The notes: generated from the sequence alone by a model not told the origin. A stretch of DNA of 64,000 nucleotides from Planococcus sp. SK3692 (GCF_028890485.2 NZ_JARCHV010000001.1:248001-312000); one strand, 5' to 3'. Shown: positions 46,505-56,643, counted from the stretch's first letter. Numbers and translations: made by a program.

Positions 46505-47270
46505 TATATGCAAGGGGTTCTCCCACCTTGATCCGGTCGCCGTCGTGGATTTTCGCATTGAATTGAAGATGTCCGCTTTCAAAGAATAATGCGACCGTTG
46601 AACCAAAGCTGAAATAAGCGACTTCCTGGCCTTTTTTCCATTCATTTCCGAACTCCGTCAATTCGATGGAGTTGACATACATCGCCCCGACTTTCACGAC
46701 CAACACTCGGCCATGCGGCGTTTCCAGCTCCGTAATGAGCCGGCGGTTGCCGCTGATCGGCGTTTTGCCATAAGTCAGCCCCAGCCGATTGACCGGGTAA
46801 GATTTTTCCCCGAGCATATACTGCTTTACGACTTCACCGTCTGCCGGGCTATGGATGCGGTGATAATCTGCAGGGGATAGATAGAGAATTGCATACTGAC
46901 CGTTTGCATAGCGCGCAGCCATCTGTTCGCTTCCGAGAAGTTCGACTAATGAATAATCGATGCCTTTGACCTTGAACTGGCTGTCATCTTGGATCGCGCC
47001 ATGGATCTCGATGCGCCCATCGACTGGAGACACCAATTCGGTATCGGCAATAGGCCGCGCCTGCGCCTTCAAACTGCGTGTGAAAAAGTCATGCAAGCTC
47101 GTGTAGTCGCTGCTCGTACGATCGATATCACCAAGTTCAATTTTATAAGCATTGATGAATCCCGGGATGGCCTTTCGGCTGATAGCGGATTGAGCAAAGC
47201 GTTTTAACAGGGCAGAACTGGTTTTGCCGTTGCCCAATTCAATCATCGATTGGTATAGGCGTTTTTTCAT
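46497..47270 (-). CDS. psd: Phosphatidylserine decarboxylase
   Basis: Psd converts phosphatidylserine to phosphatidylethanolamine at the membrane. The 257-residue proenzyme is cut by itself at the Gly-Ser of FGST (in YFSFGSTVALFF) to form the pyruvoyl group; SPADYHRIHSPADGEV carries family histidines. ATG 47270 has GGAGGTG upstream; a longer frame into the intergenic region lacks a site. It is divergent from pssA, which makes its substrate. Confidence 0.95.
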   Translation of the reverse strand: MKKRLYQSMIELGNGKTSSALLKRFAQSAISRKAIPGFINAYKIELGDIDRTSSDYTSLHDFFTRSLKAQARPIADTELVSPVDGRIEIHGAIQDDSQFKVKGIDYSLVELLGSEQMAARYANGQYAILYLSPADYHRIHSPADGEVVKQYMLGEKSYPVNRLGLTYGKTPISGNRRLITELETPHGRVLVVKVGAMYVNSIELTEFGNEWKKGQEVAYFSFGSTVALFFESGHLQFNAKIHDGDRIKVGEPLAYMV

Positions 47271-47360
47271 GCTTGCACCTCCGTCGTTAAAATAGTCTAC
47301 CATTTTTTGTCGATTCGCAGTATAATTGTCGAAAGCATATCGAAAAAAGGAGCGCTTGCA

Positions 47361-47900
47361 TTGATATTGATCGACAAAATGGACCACACCATTAAACGGC
47401 TGAAAAGCCAGGCAGCCAACACATTGACAATCGGCAATATGGTGTTCGGTGGTGCCTCATTAATGGCGACTTTGAACGAATACTATAGCTACAGTGTGCT
47501 GTTTATTTTTATCGCTGCATTTTTGGATCGTTTCGACGGCATGGTCGCGAGAAAATACAATCAGGAATCCGAACTCGGCAAACAATTGGATTCCATGGGG
47601 GATATCATTTCGTTCGGCGTAGCGCCGGCATTGCTGATCCATCAGCTCGCTTTGCAGGATTTCGGGCTAGCCGGCATGGTGTTCACCGTTATCTATATTT
47701 CTTGCGGCGCATTTCGCTTGGCACGCTTCAATATCACTGAATCGAACGGTTATTTTACGGGCTTGCCGATCACTGCAGCCGGAACTGTGCTAACTTTGTC
47801 ATATTTCGGGTTCGGATATTGGTCGCCCGCTGTCTATATGTTCATCCTATTGATCTCTTCACTATTGATGATCAGCACATTTTCATTACGGAAAGTATAA
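47361..47900 (+). CDS. pssA: CDP-diacylglycerol-serine O-phosphatidyltransferase
   Basis: PssA makes phosphatidylserine from CDP-diacylglycerol and serine. The 179-residue membrane protein has the CDP-alcohol phosphotransferase signature DG-x2-AR-x8-G-x3-D-x3-D (DGMVARKYNQESELGKQLDSMGD) spread over residues about 54-76 and several membrane helices. The start is TTG 47361, 8 bases after AAGGAG; an ATG at 47379 is too far. Pairing with divergent psd gives a complete phosphatidylethanolamine branch. Confidence 0.93.
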   Translation: MILIDKMDHTIKRLKSQAANTLTIGNMVFGGASLMATLNEYYSYSVLFIFIAAFLDRFDGMVARKYNQESELGKQLDSMGDIISFGVAPALLIHQLALQDFGLAGMVFTVIYISCGAFRLARFNITESNGYFTGLPITAAGTVLTLSYFGFGYWSPAVYMFILLISSLLMISTFSLRKV

Positions 47901-47933
47901 AAGCTGAGGGCTAGACGCCCTCAGCTTTTTGCT
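47899..47933. terminator. Bidirectional terminator between pssA and mtnN
   Basis: Perfect stem AAAAGCTGAGGGC / GCCCTCAGCTTTT between convergent genes. Confidence 0.9.
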
Positions 47934-47954
47934 TATTTCGGGATGAAATTACGT

Positions 47955-48659
47955 TTATACGCGCTGAAGCATCTTTTCGATGACGCGCAGAACGATTTCC
48001 GTCGAGTGCTTAGCAGCTACCGGGAGGAATTCGTCGAATGATACCGAGGATTCTTTGCCGGCGATATCCGACAAGGCGCGGATGACGACAAACGCCGTAT
48101 CGTATTGGAAGCAGACTTGCGCAACGGCAGCCGCTTCCATTTCCGCTGCTTTCATCTCTGGAAATTGCTGTTTGACCAATGCGACACGTTCAGGATCGCT
48201 CATGAACGAATCGCCAGTTGCGATAAGCCCCACTGCATGCTGGTGTTCACCGATCTCATCGACCGCCTTAACTGCGAGTTCGATCAGTTCCTTGTTGGCG
48301 GTATAGGCAGCCGGCATTTGCGGCACTTGCCCAAGCTCATAGCCGAATACAGTTGCGTCAACATCATGGTGGCGCACTTCATCCGAAATGACCACTGCGC
48401 CGACTTCCAGTTCTTCATCAAAGCCACCTGCAGAACCGATGTTCAAGACAAGGTCCGGCTTGAACTCCTGCATCAGGATTGTGGTCGTCATTGCCGCATT
48501 GACTTTGCCGATGCCGCTTTTCAACAGAATGAGTTCCTGTCCTTTGTATGTACCTGTTGTAAATTCGCTATTGGCGATTTCACGGACAGATGTGTTCGCT
48601 AATTGATTGCGCAGTAATTCTACTTCTTCTTCCATTGCGCCGATTACACCGATTCTCAT
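47955..48659 (-). CDS. mtnN: 5'-methylthioadenosine/S-adenosylhomocysteine nucleosidase
   Basis: MtnN splits MTA and SAH, recycling the by-products of SAM use by the many methyltransferases nearby. The 234-residue protein has [23 protein letters not shown] and the active-site region ATGDSFMSD and [10 protein letters not shown], ending with the catalytic Asp in ALSDIAG. ATG 48659 follows AAGGAGCGG; a longer frame has no site. Confidence 0.96.
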   Translation of the reverse strand: MRIGVIGAMEEEVELLRNQLANTSVREIANSEFTTGTYKGQELILLKSGIGKVNAAMTTTILMQEFKPDLVLNIGSAGGFDEELEVGAVVISDEVRHHDVDATVFGYELGQVPQMPAAYTANKELIELAVKAVDEIGEHQHAVGLIATGDSFMSDPERVALVKQQFPEMKAAEMEAAAVAQVCFQYDTAFVVIRALSDIAGKESSVSFDEFLPVAAKHSTEIVLRVIEKMLQRV

Positions 48660-48690
48660 TAGATCCGCTCCTTGCATCCATGATTACGCC

Positions 48691-48723
48691 GGAAAAACGG
48701 CGCCCTGTTAATAGGCGCCGTCC
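48691..48723 (-). terminator. Intrinsic terminator overlapping the yrrS stop codon
   Basis: Stem ACGGCGCC / GGCGCCGT then TTTTTCC in the yrrS direction. The 5' arm encodes LDGA of yrrS and the stop TAA lies in the loop. Confidence 0.85.
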
Positions 48724-49418
48724 AGCGTTTTAAGTACATCCATTTTCTCAGGTTTCCAACCTTCCCCGTCTACCCATTCAAGGAAGACACGGTACTTCTC
48801 GGACTGGTCTTTTGACTGGACTGTCGCGATGGATTTTTGCGGACCGCCGCCGTTTTGGACCATCATGACATACATGTCATTCTGGGATAAACCGGTTGCA
48901 TACGTGACCGCTTCAATTTTTTCGTTCCAATCAACTGAGTTTTTTTGATAAGAAGAAACATGATCGCCGCTTTGGCTTGTGCCGACAGGCTCCCAGCTGG
49001 TGTTAACAATGGTCTCGCTGACGATTGGGTCGTTGGACTCTTCACGTGTGATGGTGCCGCCTTTGGTTTCTTCTTCCTCTTCTTCTTCTTTTTCTTTTTC
49101 TTCAGCTTCTTTTTTCGCTGCTGCTTCTTCTTCGGCCTTGGCTTCCTCTTCCGCTTTCTCTTCAGCCTCGAGGTCATTTTCTTCTGCTGTCACTTGCGTA
49201 TCGTCATCGCCGCTCGTTTGGCTTTCTGTTTCCGGCGTTGTTTCTGTGGATTCAGGATCTGCTGAATCGTCGCCGCCTCCGAATAGCAATGTCGCCCCGA
49301 TGATCACTACCAAAGTGAATACTAAGGCAATCATGATATTCAGGATGGAATTCGAACGATTTTTATTGTTCTTATTCTTATTCAAACGAGAGGGATAAGA
49401 TTTTTCTTCGTTAGCCAT
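48708..49418 (-). CDS. yrrS: YrrS family membrane protein (DUF1510)
   Basis: This 236-residue protein has a basic N-terminus, one membrane helix (about residues 27-47), a long Glu/Lys/Ala-rich stalk (about 50-125, including EEKEKEEEEEEE) and a C-terminal globular DUF1510 domain with TSWEPVGTSQSG. YrrS in B. subtilis sits by the penicillin-binding protein gene pbpI, absent here; a role at the cell wall is only suggested. The function is unknown. The ribosome site is GGGGGG. The stalk is encoded by a near-repeat of GAA/GAG codons. Confidence 0.88.
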   Translation of the reverse strand: MANEEKSYPSRLNKNKNNKNRSNSILNIMIALVFTLVVIIGATLLFGGGDDSADPESTETTPETESQTSGDDDTQVTAEENDLEAEEKAEEEAKAEEEAAAKKEAEEKEKEEEEEEETKGGTITREESNDPIVSETIVNTSWEPVGTSQSGDHVSSYQKNSVDWNEKIEAVTYATGLSQNDMYVMMVQNGGGPQKSIATVQSKDQSEKYRVFLEWVDGEGWKPEKMDVLKTLDGAY

Positions 49419-49501
49419 AAAAAGCCCCCCTTTACACATATCTTAACATATTTGGCCCATGACAAATTTGACGTTTCAACTAAAGTTTTGTTTCATCCAT
49501 C

Positions 49502-49532
49502 AAAAAAACAGCCACTCCCATAGGAATGGCTG
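49502..49532 (-). terminator. Intrinsic terminator after greA
   Basis: Stem CAGCCATTCC / GGAGTGGCTG with seven T, six bases past the greA stop. Confidence 0.88.
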
Positions 49533-49538
49533 GGTGCA

Positions 49539-50015
49539 TCAATTGATCGAAACGATCTTGACTTCCATTTCCCCGCCTGGTGTCAATACTTTCACGCGGT
49601 CGCCAACAGTGCGGCCAAGCATGCTTTTAGCGATTGGCGAGTCGTTCGAAATACGCCCTTCCAACGGGTCTGCTTCTGCAGATCCAACGATTGTGTAGGC
49701 TTCTTCTTCACCATCTGGAATTTCCATAAACGTAACTGTTTTCCCGAGGCGCACGACATCGTTGCCGGCTTCCTCTTCATTTATAATTACCGCATTGCGG
49801 ATCATGGATTCCAATGTAGAAATACGCCCTTCAACAAAGGCTTGGTCTTCTTTGGCAGAATCGTACTCGGAGTTCTCGGACAAATCCCCAAAACTTCTTG
49901 CCACTTTAATGCGTTCCACCACTTCTTTGCGTTTGACCGTCTTCAAATAATCTAGTTCATCTTCCAACTTCTGCTTTCCGGCAGCTGTCATCGGAAATTG
50001 TTTATCGTTTGCCAT
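49539..50015 (-). CDS. greA: Transcription elongation factor GreA
   Basis: GreA rescues backtracked RNA polymerase by stimulating transcript cleavage. The 158-residue protein has the N-terminal coiled coil with the acidic tip ([17 protein letters not shown]) and the C-terminal FKBP-like domain ([14 protein letters not shown]). GGAGTGGG precedes the ATG. It follows udk as in B. subtilis. Confidence 0.97.
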   Translation of the reverse strand: MANDKQFPMTAAGKQKLEDELDYLKTVKRKEVVERIKVARSFGDLSENSEYDSAKEDQAFVEGRISTLESMIRNAVIINEEEAGNDVVRLGKTVTFMEIPDGEEEAYTIVGSAEADPLEGRISNDSPIAKSMLGRTVGDRVKVLTPGGEMEVKIVSIN

Positions 50016-50096
50016 ACTCTTCCCACTCCTTCAACTGCTGACTATGGATGCGCTAACACCCGTCAGTCTCGTATCATTCTATTATAAATTTCCAAT

Positions 50097-50720
50097 CTAT
50101 TCAAGAATTGTTTTAATTTTTGTAACCATTAGATCAATTGCGACTTCGTTTTGGCCGCCTTCCGGGATAATGACATCTGCATAGCGCTTTGTCGGTTCGA
50201 TAAATTGGTTGTGCATCGGGCGGACGACCGTCAAGTATTGCTCGATAACCGAGTCGATTGTGCGGCCTCGCTCATTGATGTCGCGCATCAAGCGGCGAAT
50301 GATGCGAAGATCTGCATCGGTGTCGACAAACAGCTTAATGTCCATCAGTTCGCGCAGGCGTTCGTCTTCTAGGACCAATATGCCTTCTAGAATGATAACA
50401 TCTTTCGGGTCGATAACAATGGTTTCTTCAGCCCGTGTATGCACGGCGTAATTATAGACCGGCTTTTCGATTGCGCGCCGTTCGAGCAATTCGTTGACAT
50501 GCTCTATCAATAGGTCCGTATCGAAAGCGAGCGGATGGTCATAATTGGTTTCGAGGCGCTCTTCAAACGCGAGGTGGCTTTGATCCTTATAATAATAATC
50601 CTGCTCGATGACCACCACGGAATGCTCTTTGAACACTTCGTAAATAGAATTGGTGACACTGGTCTTGCCTGATCCTGAACCGCCAGCGATGCCGATGACG
50701 ACCGGTCTGTTTTTAGACAT
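50097..50720 (-). CDS. udk: Uridine kinase
   Basis: Udk phosphorylates uridine and cytidine in pyrimidine salvage. The 207-residue P-loop kinase has [16 protein letters not shown] (Walker A) and [20 protein letters not shown] precedes the ATG. No terminator was seen before greA, so the two may be cotranscribed; a TATAAT within the udk end could also serve greA. Confidence 0.96.
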   Translation of the reverse strand: MSKNRPVVIGIAGGSGSGKTSVTNSIYEVFKEHSVVVIEQDYYYKDQSHLAFEERLETNYDHPLAFDTDLLIEHVNELLERRAIEKPVYNYAVHTRAEETIVIDPKDVIILEGILVLEDERLRELMDIKLFVDTDADLRIIRRLMRDINERGRTIDSVIEQYLTVVRPMHNQFIEPTKRYADVIIPEGGQNEVAIDLMVTKIKTILE

Positions 50721-50747
50721 ATGCGTTAACTCCTTGTGTTTCGATTT

Positions 50748-51353
50748 TCATTTTTTTCTGCAGACGAGAAGCCCGTCGCCAACCGGTAAAAGTTCGCAGT
50801 CGAATCCGGGATGCCCATCCATTGTTTCACGAAACGCGCGGATGTTGCGAATCATCGTACGTTTGCGTCTTGGCACTTCTTTAATCGGCTGTTCCACCAT
50901 GCCATGCATCGACATATTATCGCAATAAATAATGCCGCCTGGGGATAGCAAACTTTCGTATTTTTTGAAGAAACGCTCATATTGCCCTTTGGCTGCATCG
51001 ATGAATACAGCATCGTAAAACGGGGTTAATTTAGCAATATCCAGTTCGAGCGCATCGGCACAGATGGCCTGCACACGTCCTTCGAGTCCCGATTCCTGGA
51101 TAAATCCAAGCGCTTTGCTGTGGCGTTCTTCATCCCGTTCAATTGTGTCAATGCTGGCATCCGGCAAGGCTTTCGCTATCCGGAGCGCCGAATAGCCGAT
51201 TGCCGTTCCGAGTTCAAGCAGGCGCTGCGGCTGTTGCTGCTGCAATAATTCCAGCAGCTCCTCGATGCCGTGCTCTTCCATGATCGGCACATGATGCTCC
51301 GCAGCGTAGGAGCGCATCGTTTCGAATAAAGCTTCTATTGTTGTATCGGGCAT
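50748..51353 (-). CDS. trmR: tRNA 5-hydroxyuridine methyltransferase TrmR-like
   Basis: This 201-residue class I methyltransferase matches YrrM/TrmR, which makes mo5U34 from ho5U34 in tRNA in B. subtilis. SAM-binding motifs are LLELGTAIGYSAL and DTIERDE; VFIDAAKGQY is a metal/catalytic region of the O-methyltransferase family. It lies between mltG and udk as in B. subtilis, but the hydroxylation genes trhP1/trhP2 (yrrN/yrrO) that normally lie on the udk side are missing. Confidence 0.88.
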   Translation of the reverse strand: MPDTTIEALFETMRSYAAEHHVPIMEEHGIEELLELLQQQQPQRLLELGTAIGYSALRIAKALPDASIDTIERDEERHSKALGFIQESGLEGRVQAICADALELDIAKLTPFYDAVFIDAAKGQYERFFKKYESLLSPGGIIYCDNMSMHGMVEQPIKEVPRRKRTMIRNIRAFRETMDGHPGFDCELLPVGDGLLVCRKK

Positions 51354-51399
51354 TGCGGATGTCCGCTCCTTTCATGCTCTTGTGCTTCATTTGAACAGA

Positions 51400-51435
51400 A
51401 AAGAAGAAGGGAAACGGACGCTCCCTTCCTTCTTA
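51400..51435 (-). terminator. Possible terminator after mltG
   Basis: Stem GAAGAAGGGA / TCCCTTC-TTCTT with a TTTTC tract in the mltG direction; one bulge. Confidence 0.5.
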
Positions 51436-51437
51436 GA

Positions 51438-52562
51438 TCAATTTCCGATATGTTCGTCACGGTATTTAAGATGCTGTTCGTAGTTGGTCGAGAAGTAATT
51501 ATTGCCCTCTGAGTCAGCGAGGAAGTATAGGTATTCCGTTTGGTTCGGGTCAAGCACCGCTTCGATCGATGATGCGCCGGCAGCGGCGATCGGTCCAGGC
51601 GGCAAACCTTTATTTGTATAGGTGCTGTAAGGATCTTCAAACTCGTAATCCGAGTTGAACAGGCGGTCCTTATGCTCACCCATCGCATAAATGACGGTCG
51701 GGTCTGTCTGCAGCGGCATGTCTTGATCCATCCGGTTATAGAATACGCTTGCGATGGTTTGGCGATCTGATTTCGCAGTTGCTTCTTCTTCTAATAACGA
51801 AGCGAAAGTCAACAGCCAATGAGGCGATTTTTCCTCTTCTTGCAAAACGCTTTGGTACGGTTCGATATTCGCTTTCGTGGCATCGAGCATTTGCTCAATC
51901 AATACTGCAAGCGAAGGGTTTTCTTCATAGATCGGATAAGTAGCCGGGAATAGGTAGCCTTCGAGCGCAAATTTGACGTCTTCGCCTTTGATTTCCTCTG
52001 TCAGCAAATCAGGATATTTGACGATCAATTCGTCGATATAAGCCTCATCCTGCACTTGTTCCATAAATTGCTCCGCGGTGTATTCGGTATTTTCCGCAAT
52101 CACGCGCTCGGCGATTTCTTCTAAGGTCAAGCCTTCAGGAACATTGATCGTGTACAACGGTTCATGATAAACTTTCCCGGTTTTCAAACTTTCCGTAATT
52201 TCGTCCAATGTCATTGATTGAGTCAAGCCATAGCTGCCTGCCTGAAATTCGGATTCATTCTTGAACTTGACGTAATACTTGTAGATTCTCGCGTCTTTAA
52301 TGACGCCGTTGTCTTCAAGCAATGCGGCAATGCTGTCCAAGTTGGAACCGATCGGCACTTCGACATCGATGACCTCCTCGGAATCCGGATTGACAGGTTC
52401 GAGTGCGCCCGTGACATAGCTATACGCTTGCCAGCCGGCCACCGCAATGACCACAAGAAGGACGAGCGCGACGATCAATACAATGCGCCGAACAACTCTC
52501 ACTTCTTTTTTCTTTTCCTTCATCCTGTCGAACATGACATCTTTTTTTGACTGCTTTTCCAC
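51438..52562 (-). CDS. mltG: Endolytic transglycosylase MltG
   Basis: MltG cuts nascent peptidoglycan strands at the membrane. The 374-residue protein has a Lys/Arg-rich cytosolic start, one membrane helix (about 26-46), a LysM-like part and the YceG domain with the catalytic Glu in FASLLEEEA and PLQTDPTVIYAMG. The start is GTG 52562 with GAGGGGGAA upstream. Confidence 0.94.
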   Translation of the reverse strand: MEKQSKKDVMFDRMKEKKKEVRVVRRIVLIVALVLLVVIAVAGWQAYSYVTGALEPVNPDSEEVIDVEVPIGSNLDSIAALLEDNGVIKDARIYKYYVKFKNESEFQAGSYGLTQSMTLDEITESLKTGKVYHEPLYTINVPEGLTLEEIAERVIAENTEYTAEQFMEQVQDEAYIDELIVKYPDLLTEEIKGEDVKFALEGYLFPATYPIYEENPSLAVLIEQMLDATKANIEPYQSVLQEEEKSPHWLLTFASLLEEEATAKSDRQTIASVFYNRMDQDMPLQTDPTVIYAMGEHKDRLFNSDYEFEDPYSTYTNKGLPPGPIAAAGASSIEAVLDPNQTEYLYFLADSEGNNYFSTNYEQHLKYRDEHIGN

Positions 52563-52609
52563 GGGTTTTCCCCCTCAGCTATTCATCTCTCTAAAACAGA
52601 AGCGATTCA

Positions 52610-52648
52610 AACGAAAGGGACGGAATCAAGGTTCAATTCCGTCCCCCT
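52610..52648 (-). terminator. Probable terminator after yrzB
   Basis: Perfect stem GGGACGGAAT / ATTCCGTCCC followed by TTTCGTTTG; the T tract is weak. Confidence 0.65.
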
Positions 52649-52653
52649 TATGG

Positions 52654-52959
52654 TTATTGCTCTTCGTTTTCTTCTTCCTCAAGGAAAGTATTAAGCATTT
52701 CTTCGATCATGTCCCATTCCTCTTCCGTTTCGACCGGGCGAAGTTCGCCGCCGGAAACGTTCTCTTCAGAATCCAGGTTTTCAGTGAATGAAGATGCGTG
52801 GATTTCGATCTCGCCTTCTTCGTCTTCATCTGCGCCAACTGGGAAGTACAAGACGTATGATTTCCCGAAATCTTCCGATTCAAATGTGAACAGCACTTCG
52901 AATAATTGTTCGTTGCCGTGCTCGTCCACTACTGTAATATGCTCTTGACCATGTTCCAT
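52654..52959 (-). CDS. yrzB: YrzB family protein (DUF1292)
   Basis: This 101-residue acidic protein of unknown function has the DUF1292 core ([21 protein letters not shown]) and a Glu-rich C-terminus. ATG 52959 has GAGGTG upstream, inside the ruvX coding end. It is last in ireB-ruvX-yrzB, the same order as in other Bacillales. Confidence 0.9.
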   Translation of the reverse strand: MEHGQEHITVVDEHGNEQLFEVLFTFESEDFGKSYVLYFPVGADEDEEGEIEIHASSFTENLDSEENVSGGELRPVETEEEWDMIEEMLNTFLEEEENEEQ

Positions 52960-52972
52960 TTGTGTCACCTCA

Positions 52973-53389
52973 TCATTTTTTTGAATCAAGGTAGCCTTGC
53001 AAAATCATTACTGCAGCCATCTTGTCGATTACTTTTTTGCGGTTTTTCCGGCTGACATCGGCAGAAATCAGCATTTTCTCTGCTGCCATCGTCGTTAGCC
53101 GTTCATCCCAAAGCACTACCGGTATATCATATCCTTCTTTTAGCAATGCTGCAAACTTTTCGGAAGCTTCCGCCCGTGGCCCGATTGAGTTGTTCATGTT
53201 CTTCGGGTAGCCCACGACCGCTTCCGTTACTTTGTATTCTTTGATCAATTCGCCAAGGCGTTCAAGCCCGAACTGGCCATTCGCCTCGTCGATTTTGACG
53301 GTTTCGATGCCTTGTGCCGTCCAGCCCAGTGCATCGCTGATCGCCACTCCGATCGTTTTGGAGCCGAGATCCAATCCCATTGTTCGCAT
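52973..53389 (-). CDS. ruvX: Holliday junction resolvase-like RuvX (YqgF)
   Basis: The 138-residue RNase H-fold protein belongs to the YqgF family, which acts in 16S rRNA 5' maturation and may resolve junctions. The Asp in [13 protein letters not shown], Glu in [10 protein letters not shown] and the C-terminal acid site are visible. It starts 3 bases after ireB with a GAGGAAT site. Confidence 0.95.
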   Translation of the reverse strand: MRTMGLDLGSKTIGVAISDALGWTAQGIETVKIDEANGQFGLERLGELIKEYKVTEAVVGYPKNMNNSIGPRAEASEKFAALLKEGYDIPVVLWDERLTTMAAEKMLISADVSRKNRKKVIDKMAAVMILQGYLDSKK

Positions 53390-53391
53390 AA

Positions 53392-53658
53392 TTATTCCTC
53401 GTTATTCTTTTTGATGTAGAACTTCACCAGTTCTTCCAAAATTTCATCCCGCTCCAGTTTCCGGATCATGTTCCGGGCATCCTGGTGGCGAGGGATATAA
53501 GCCGGATCACCTGAAAGTAGATACCCGACGATCTGATTGATCGGGTTGTAGCCTTTTTCCTCTAGAGCAGCATGGACTTGCAGCATGACCTGCTTTACGT
53601 CCTGCTCTATCGACTCATCGGATGAATCGAATTTCATCGTGCGATCAAATGAGCTCAC
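53392..53658 (-). CDS. ireB: IreB family regulatory phosphoprotein
   Basis: This 88-residue protein (UPF0297, YrzL) is a substrate and modulator of the PASTA kinase in enterococci. It starts [13 protein letters not shown] and has [21 protein letters not shown], the family core; the Thr of RTMKF is a likely phosphosite. GTG 53658 was chosen: GAGGTG lies 6 bases upstream and it matches family N-termini. Confidence 0.94.
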   Translation of the reverse strand: MSSFDRTMKFDSSDESIEQDVKQVMLQVHAALEEKGYNPINQIVGYLLSGDPAYIPRHQDARNMIRKLERDEILEELVKFYIKKNNEE

Positions 53659-53717
53659 GACAAGCACCTCACTTTCGGAATGTGTGATTTAATATTTCGT
53701 TCCTCTTGCTGAATCCC

Positions 53718-53745
53718 ATTATAACTGAAAGCACACATTTGTTAA
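53718..53745 (-). promoter_or_regulatory. Predicted promoter of ireB-ruvX-yrzB
   Basis: Minus-strand -35 TTAACA (53740-53745) and -10 TATAAT (53718-53723) with a 16-base spacer, immediately after the alaS stop. Confidence 0.65.
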
Positions 53746-53747
53746 AC

Positions 53748-56372
53748 CTATTTGACTAAAGTGTAAACCGATTCGAGCGCCGCATCCAATTGCTCTGGAT
53801 TTTTCGCTCCAGCCATCGCCATGTCCGGACGCCCGCCGCCTTTGCCGCCGCATTGCTCAGCAACCGCTTTGACGATATTGCCTGCGTGGTAATCTTTGCC
53901 GGCAATGTTCTTCGATACGCCTGCTGCAAGCATGACTTTGTCGCCGTCGCTCGCACCTAGAACGATAACCGCCTGCTCGAATTTCGCTTTCAAGTCATCG
54001 ACCATCTGGCGCAGCTGATTATTGTCTTTTGCTTGAACTTTTGCTGACAGTACTGTCACATCTCCAACTTTTCTTGCCGACTCCAGCAATTCGCCAGATT
54101 GGGCATTGGCAACTTTCTGCAGCAGCGATTCATTTTCGCGCTGCAGTGATTTGATATCGGCTTGTGTTGCTTCAACTTTTTGCACGAGGTCGCGAGGGTT
54201 CGCTTTCAATAGGGAAGCTGCTTCGTCCAAGGTCTTCTCGCTTTGCTTCATGTTCACATAAGCGCCTTTTCCGGTCAATGCTTCGATGCGGCGGACGCCG
54301 GCACCGATGCCGCCTTCTGAAACAATTTTAAAGACGCCGATTTCGGACGTGTTCGCCACGTGAATCCCGCCGCATAATTCAAGCGAGTAATCGCTGATCG
54401 CAACAACGCGCACGACATCGCCGTATTTTTCGCCGAACAAAGCCATCGCGCCCATATCTTTTGCTTCCTGTAAATTATGATAGCCAGATTCAACTTCGAT
54501 ACCTTCCCAAATTTTTTCATTGACTGCCTGCTCGATCGTAGCCAGTTCCTCTTTCGTCACTTGGCCGAAATGGGAGAAGTCAAAGCGCAGACGGTCTGGG
54601 CCGACGTACGATCCAGCTTGGTTGACATGCGTGCCGAGCACATCTTTCAAAGCCTGATGCAAGAGGTGAGTCGCCGTATGGTTTTTGACCGTATGGCGGC
54701 GTTCGGATGCATCGACTTTCGCTTTAACAGCCGTTTTCGTCAACTCACCGGAATCGACTCGGACATTATGCAAGTTCTGGCCGTTCGGCGCTTTTTTCAC
54801 ATCAAGCACTGAAGCTGACACCAAATCATTCGATAAGGTCCCTTTGTCGGCGATCTGACCGCCGCTTTCAGCATAGAATGGCGTACGGTCCAGCACAAGC
54901 TGTACTTCTTCTCCTTCTTGTACGCTGTCAGCCAATTCCCCGTCTTTGACGATGGCGACAATTTCAGCGTCTGCCACTGTATGCGAATAGCCGATAAATT
55001 CGCTTTCTTCTTTAATATTGCCGAGCACTTCCGATTGCGTCTGCATGGAATTAACGTTTTGGCGTGCGTTTCTTGCACGTTCACGCTGTTCGTTCATTGC
55101 ACGTTCGAACCCTGCGTGGTCGACCGTCATTTCTTCATCTTCTGCATATTCTTCTGTCAATTCCACCGGGAAGCCGTACGTGTCATACAGACGGAACACA
55201 TCTTCACCCGGGATTTCGCTATGGCCGGCCTGTTTTTGCTTTTTAGCAACCGAAGACAGAATCTCCAAGCCGTCATGCAAGGTTTCCAGGAAACGCTCTT
55301 CTTCGAGTTTCATGACACGGACAATGAAATCTTCCTTGTCTTTAACTTCAGGATAGAAGCTTTGCATGATCTCGCCCACGACCGGCACAAGCTGGTACAT
55401 GAACGGTTTTTCGATGCCAAGTTTTTTCGAATAGCGCACTGCGCGGCGCAATAGTCGGCGCAGCACATAGCCGCGCCCTTCGTTTGATGGCAAGGCGCCG
55501 TCTCCGATGGCAAATGCGACTGTGCGCACATGATCGGCGATGACTTTGAATGCCATATCCTGTTCCTGGCTCTCGCCGTAGGATTTGCCCGAAATTTCTG
55601 CTGTTTTCTCGATGATCGGGACGAACAGATCGGTGTCGTAGTTAGTCGGCACGTCTTGCACAACCGAAGCCATGCGTTCCAAGCCCATTCCCGTATCGAT
55701 GTTTTGTTTCGGAAGCGGCGTGTACGTATGGTCTGGATTGTGGTTGAACTGGGAGAACACCAAGTTCCAGATTTCCAAATAGCGCTCATTCTCGCCGCCC
55801 GGGTACAATTCAGGGTCGTTTAGGTCGTTGCCGTAGCTCTCGCCGCGGTCGTAGAAAATCTCGGAGTTCGGTCCACTCGGGCCTTCCCCGATATCCCAGA
55901 AATTCCCTTCTAAGCGGATGATGCGTTCAGCCGGCACGCCGACTTCATTGAGCCAGATCGCGTAAGCTTCCTCATCTTCCGGGTGGATCGTAACAGACAG
56001 CTTGTCTGCGTCAAATCCGATCCATTTATCGTCTGTCAGGAATTCCCACGCCCAGTGGATGGCTTCTGTTTTAAAATATTCACCGATCGAGAAGTTGCCG
56101 AGCATTTCGAAAAATGTATGGTGGCGAGCTGTTTTGCCGACGTTTTCGATATCGTTTGTGCGGATTGATTTCTGCGCGTTGACGATGCGCGGATTTTCAG
56201 GGATGACGCGCCCGTCAAAATATTTCTTCAATGTCGCGACACCGCTGTTGATCCACAACAGCGACGGGTCTTCAAACGGCACAAGCGGCGCGCTTGGTTC
56301 CACGTCGTGGCCTTTTTCTTTAAAAAAGTCGAGATAGAGCTTTCTGATTTCTTCAGCTTTCAAATTCTTCAT
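53748..56372 (-). CDS. alaS: Alanyl-tRNA synthetase
   Basis: AlaRS charges tRNA-Ala and hydrolyses misacylated tRNA. The 874-residue protein has the class II core ([28 protein letters not shown]), the tRNA-recognition domain, the editing domain with [11 protein letters not shown] and the zinc-type [13 protein letters not shown], and the C-Ala domain with [18 protein letters not shown] 56372 has AGAAGGAGG upstream. A T-box leader controls it. Confidence 0.97.
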   Translation of the reverse strand: MKNLKAEEIRKLYLDFFKEKGHDVEPSAPLVPFEDPSLLWINSGVATLKKYFDGRVIPENPRIVNAQKSIRTNDIENVGKTARHHTFFEMLGNFSIGEYFKTEAIHWAWEFLTDDKWIGFDADKLSVTIHPEDEEAYAIWLNEVGVPAERIIRLEGNFWDIGEGPSGPNSEIFYDRGESYGNDLNDPELYPGGENERYLEIWNLVFSQFNHNPDHTYTPLPKQNIDTGMGLERMASVVQDVPTNYDTDLFVPIIEKTAEISGKSYGESQEQDMAFKVIADHVRTVAFAIGDGALPSNEGRGYVLRRLLRRAVRYSKKLGIEKPFMYQLVPVVGEIMQSFYPEVKDKEDFIVRVMKLEEERFLETLHDGLEILSSVAKKQKQAGHSEIPGEDVFRLYDTYGFPVELTEEYAEDEEMTVDHAGFERAMNEQRERARNARQNVNSMQTQSEVLGNIKEESEFIGYSHTVADAEIVAIVKDGELADSVQEGEEVQLVLDRTPFYAESGGQIADKGTLSNDLVSASVLDVKKAPNGQNLHNVRVDSGELTKTAVKAKVDASERRHTVKNHTATHLLHQALKDVLGTHVNQAGSYVGPDRLRFDFSHFGQVTKEELATIEQAVNEKIWEGIEVESGYHNLQEAKDMGAMALFGEKYGDVVRVVAISDYSLELCGGIHVANTSEIGVFKIVSEGGIGAGVRRIEALTGKGAYVNMKQSEKTLDEAASLLKANPRDLVQKVEATQADIKSLQRENESLLQKVANAQSGELLESARKVGDVTVLSAKVQAKDNNQLRQMVDDLKAKFEQAVIVLGASDGDKVMLAAGVSKNIAGKDYHAGNIVKAVAEQCGGKGGGRPDMAMAGAKNPEQLDAALESVYTLVK

Positions 56373-56393
56373 CAAAATTCCTCCTTCTGCATA

Positions 56394-56434
56394 ATAAAAA
56401 GCCTTCATCCCCTAATAAAAAGGGACGAAGGCTT
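56394..56434 (-). terminator. T-box-controlled terminator of alaS
   Basis: Stem AGCCTTCGTCCC / GGGGATGAAGGCT followed by TTTTTATT just before the alaS ribosome site. Confidence 0.88.
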
Positions 56435-56640
56435 GATTCGCGGTACCACCCTGGTTACACAGAAAAAGTATCCTGTGTCTCTCAAGCGCCTTAACGCGGC
56501 GGGACGGCAGTGATTAGCTGCACTCGGGAGTAGCGTTCAAAAGATGCGGCAGAAGGCCCTTTCAGCCAAGGGGAGCCTTTTTCTAAGCAGCCGGAATCTC
56601 TTTACTGTCTCCGTCTAGGTGTTGTCTATCTGTTATAAAT
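56400..56640 (-). ncRNA. T-box riboswitch leader of alaS
   Basis: The conserved T-box AGGGTGGTACCGCG lies on the minus strand at about 56438-56451. The specifier codon is GCT (56532-56534) in the context GAAC-GCT-ACTCC, matching alanine. Uncharged tRNA-Ala should stabilise the antiterminator and let transcription into alaS. Together with its terminator it fills the whole 300-base gap between recD2 and alaS. Confidence 0.93.
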
Positions 56641-56643
56641 TGA

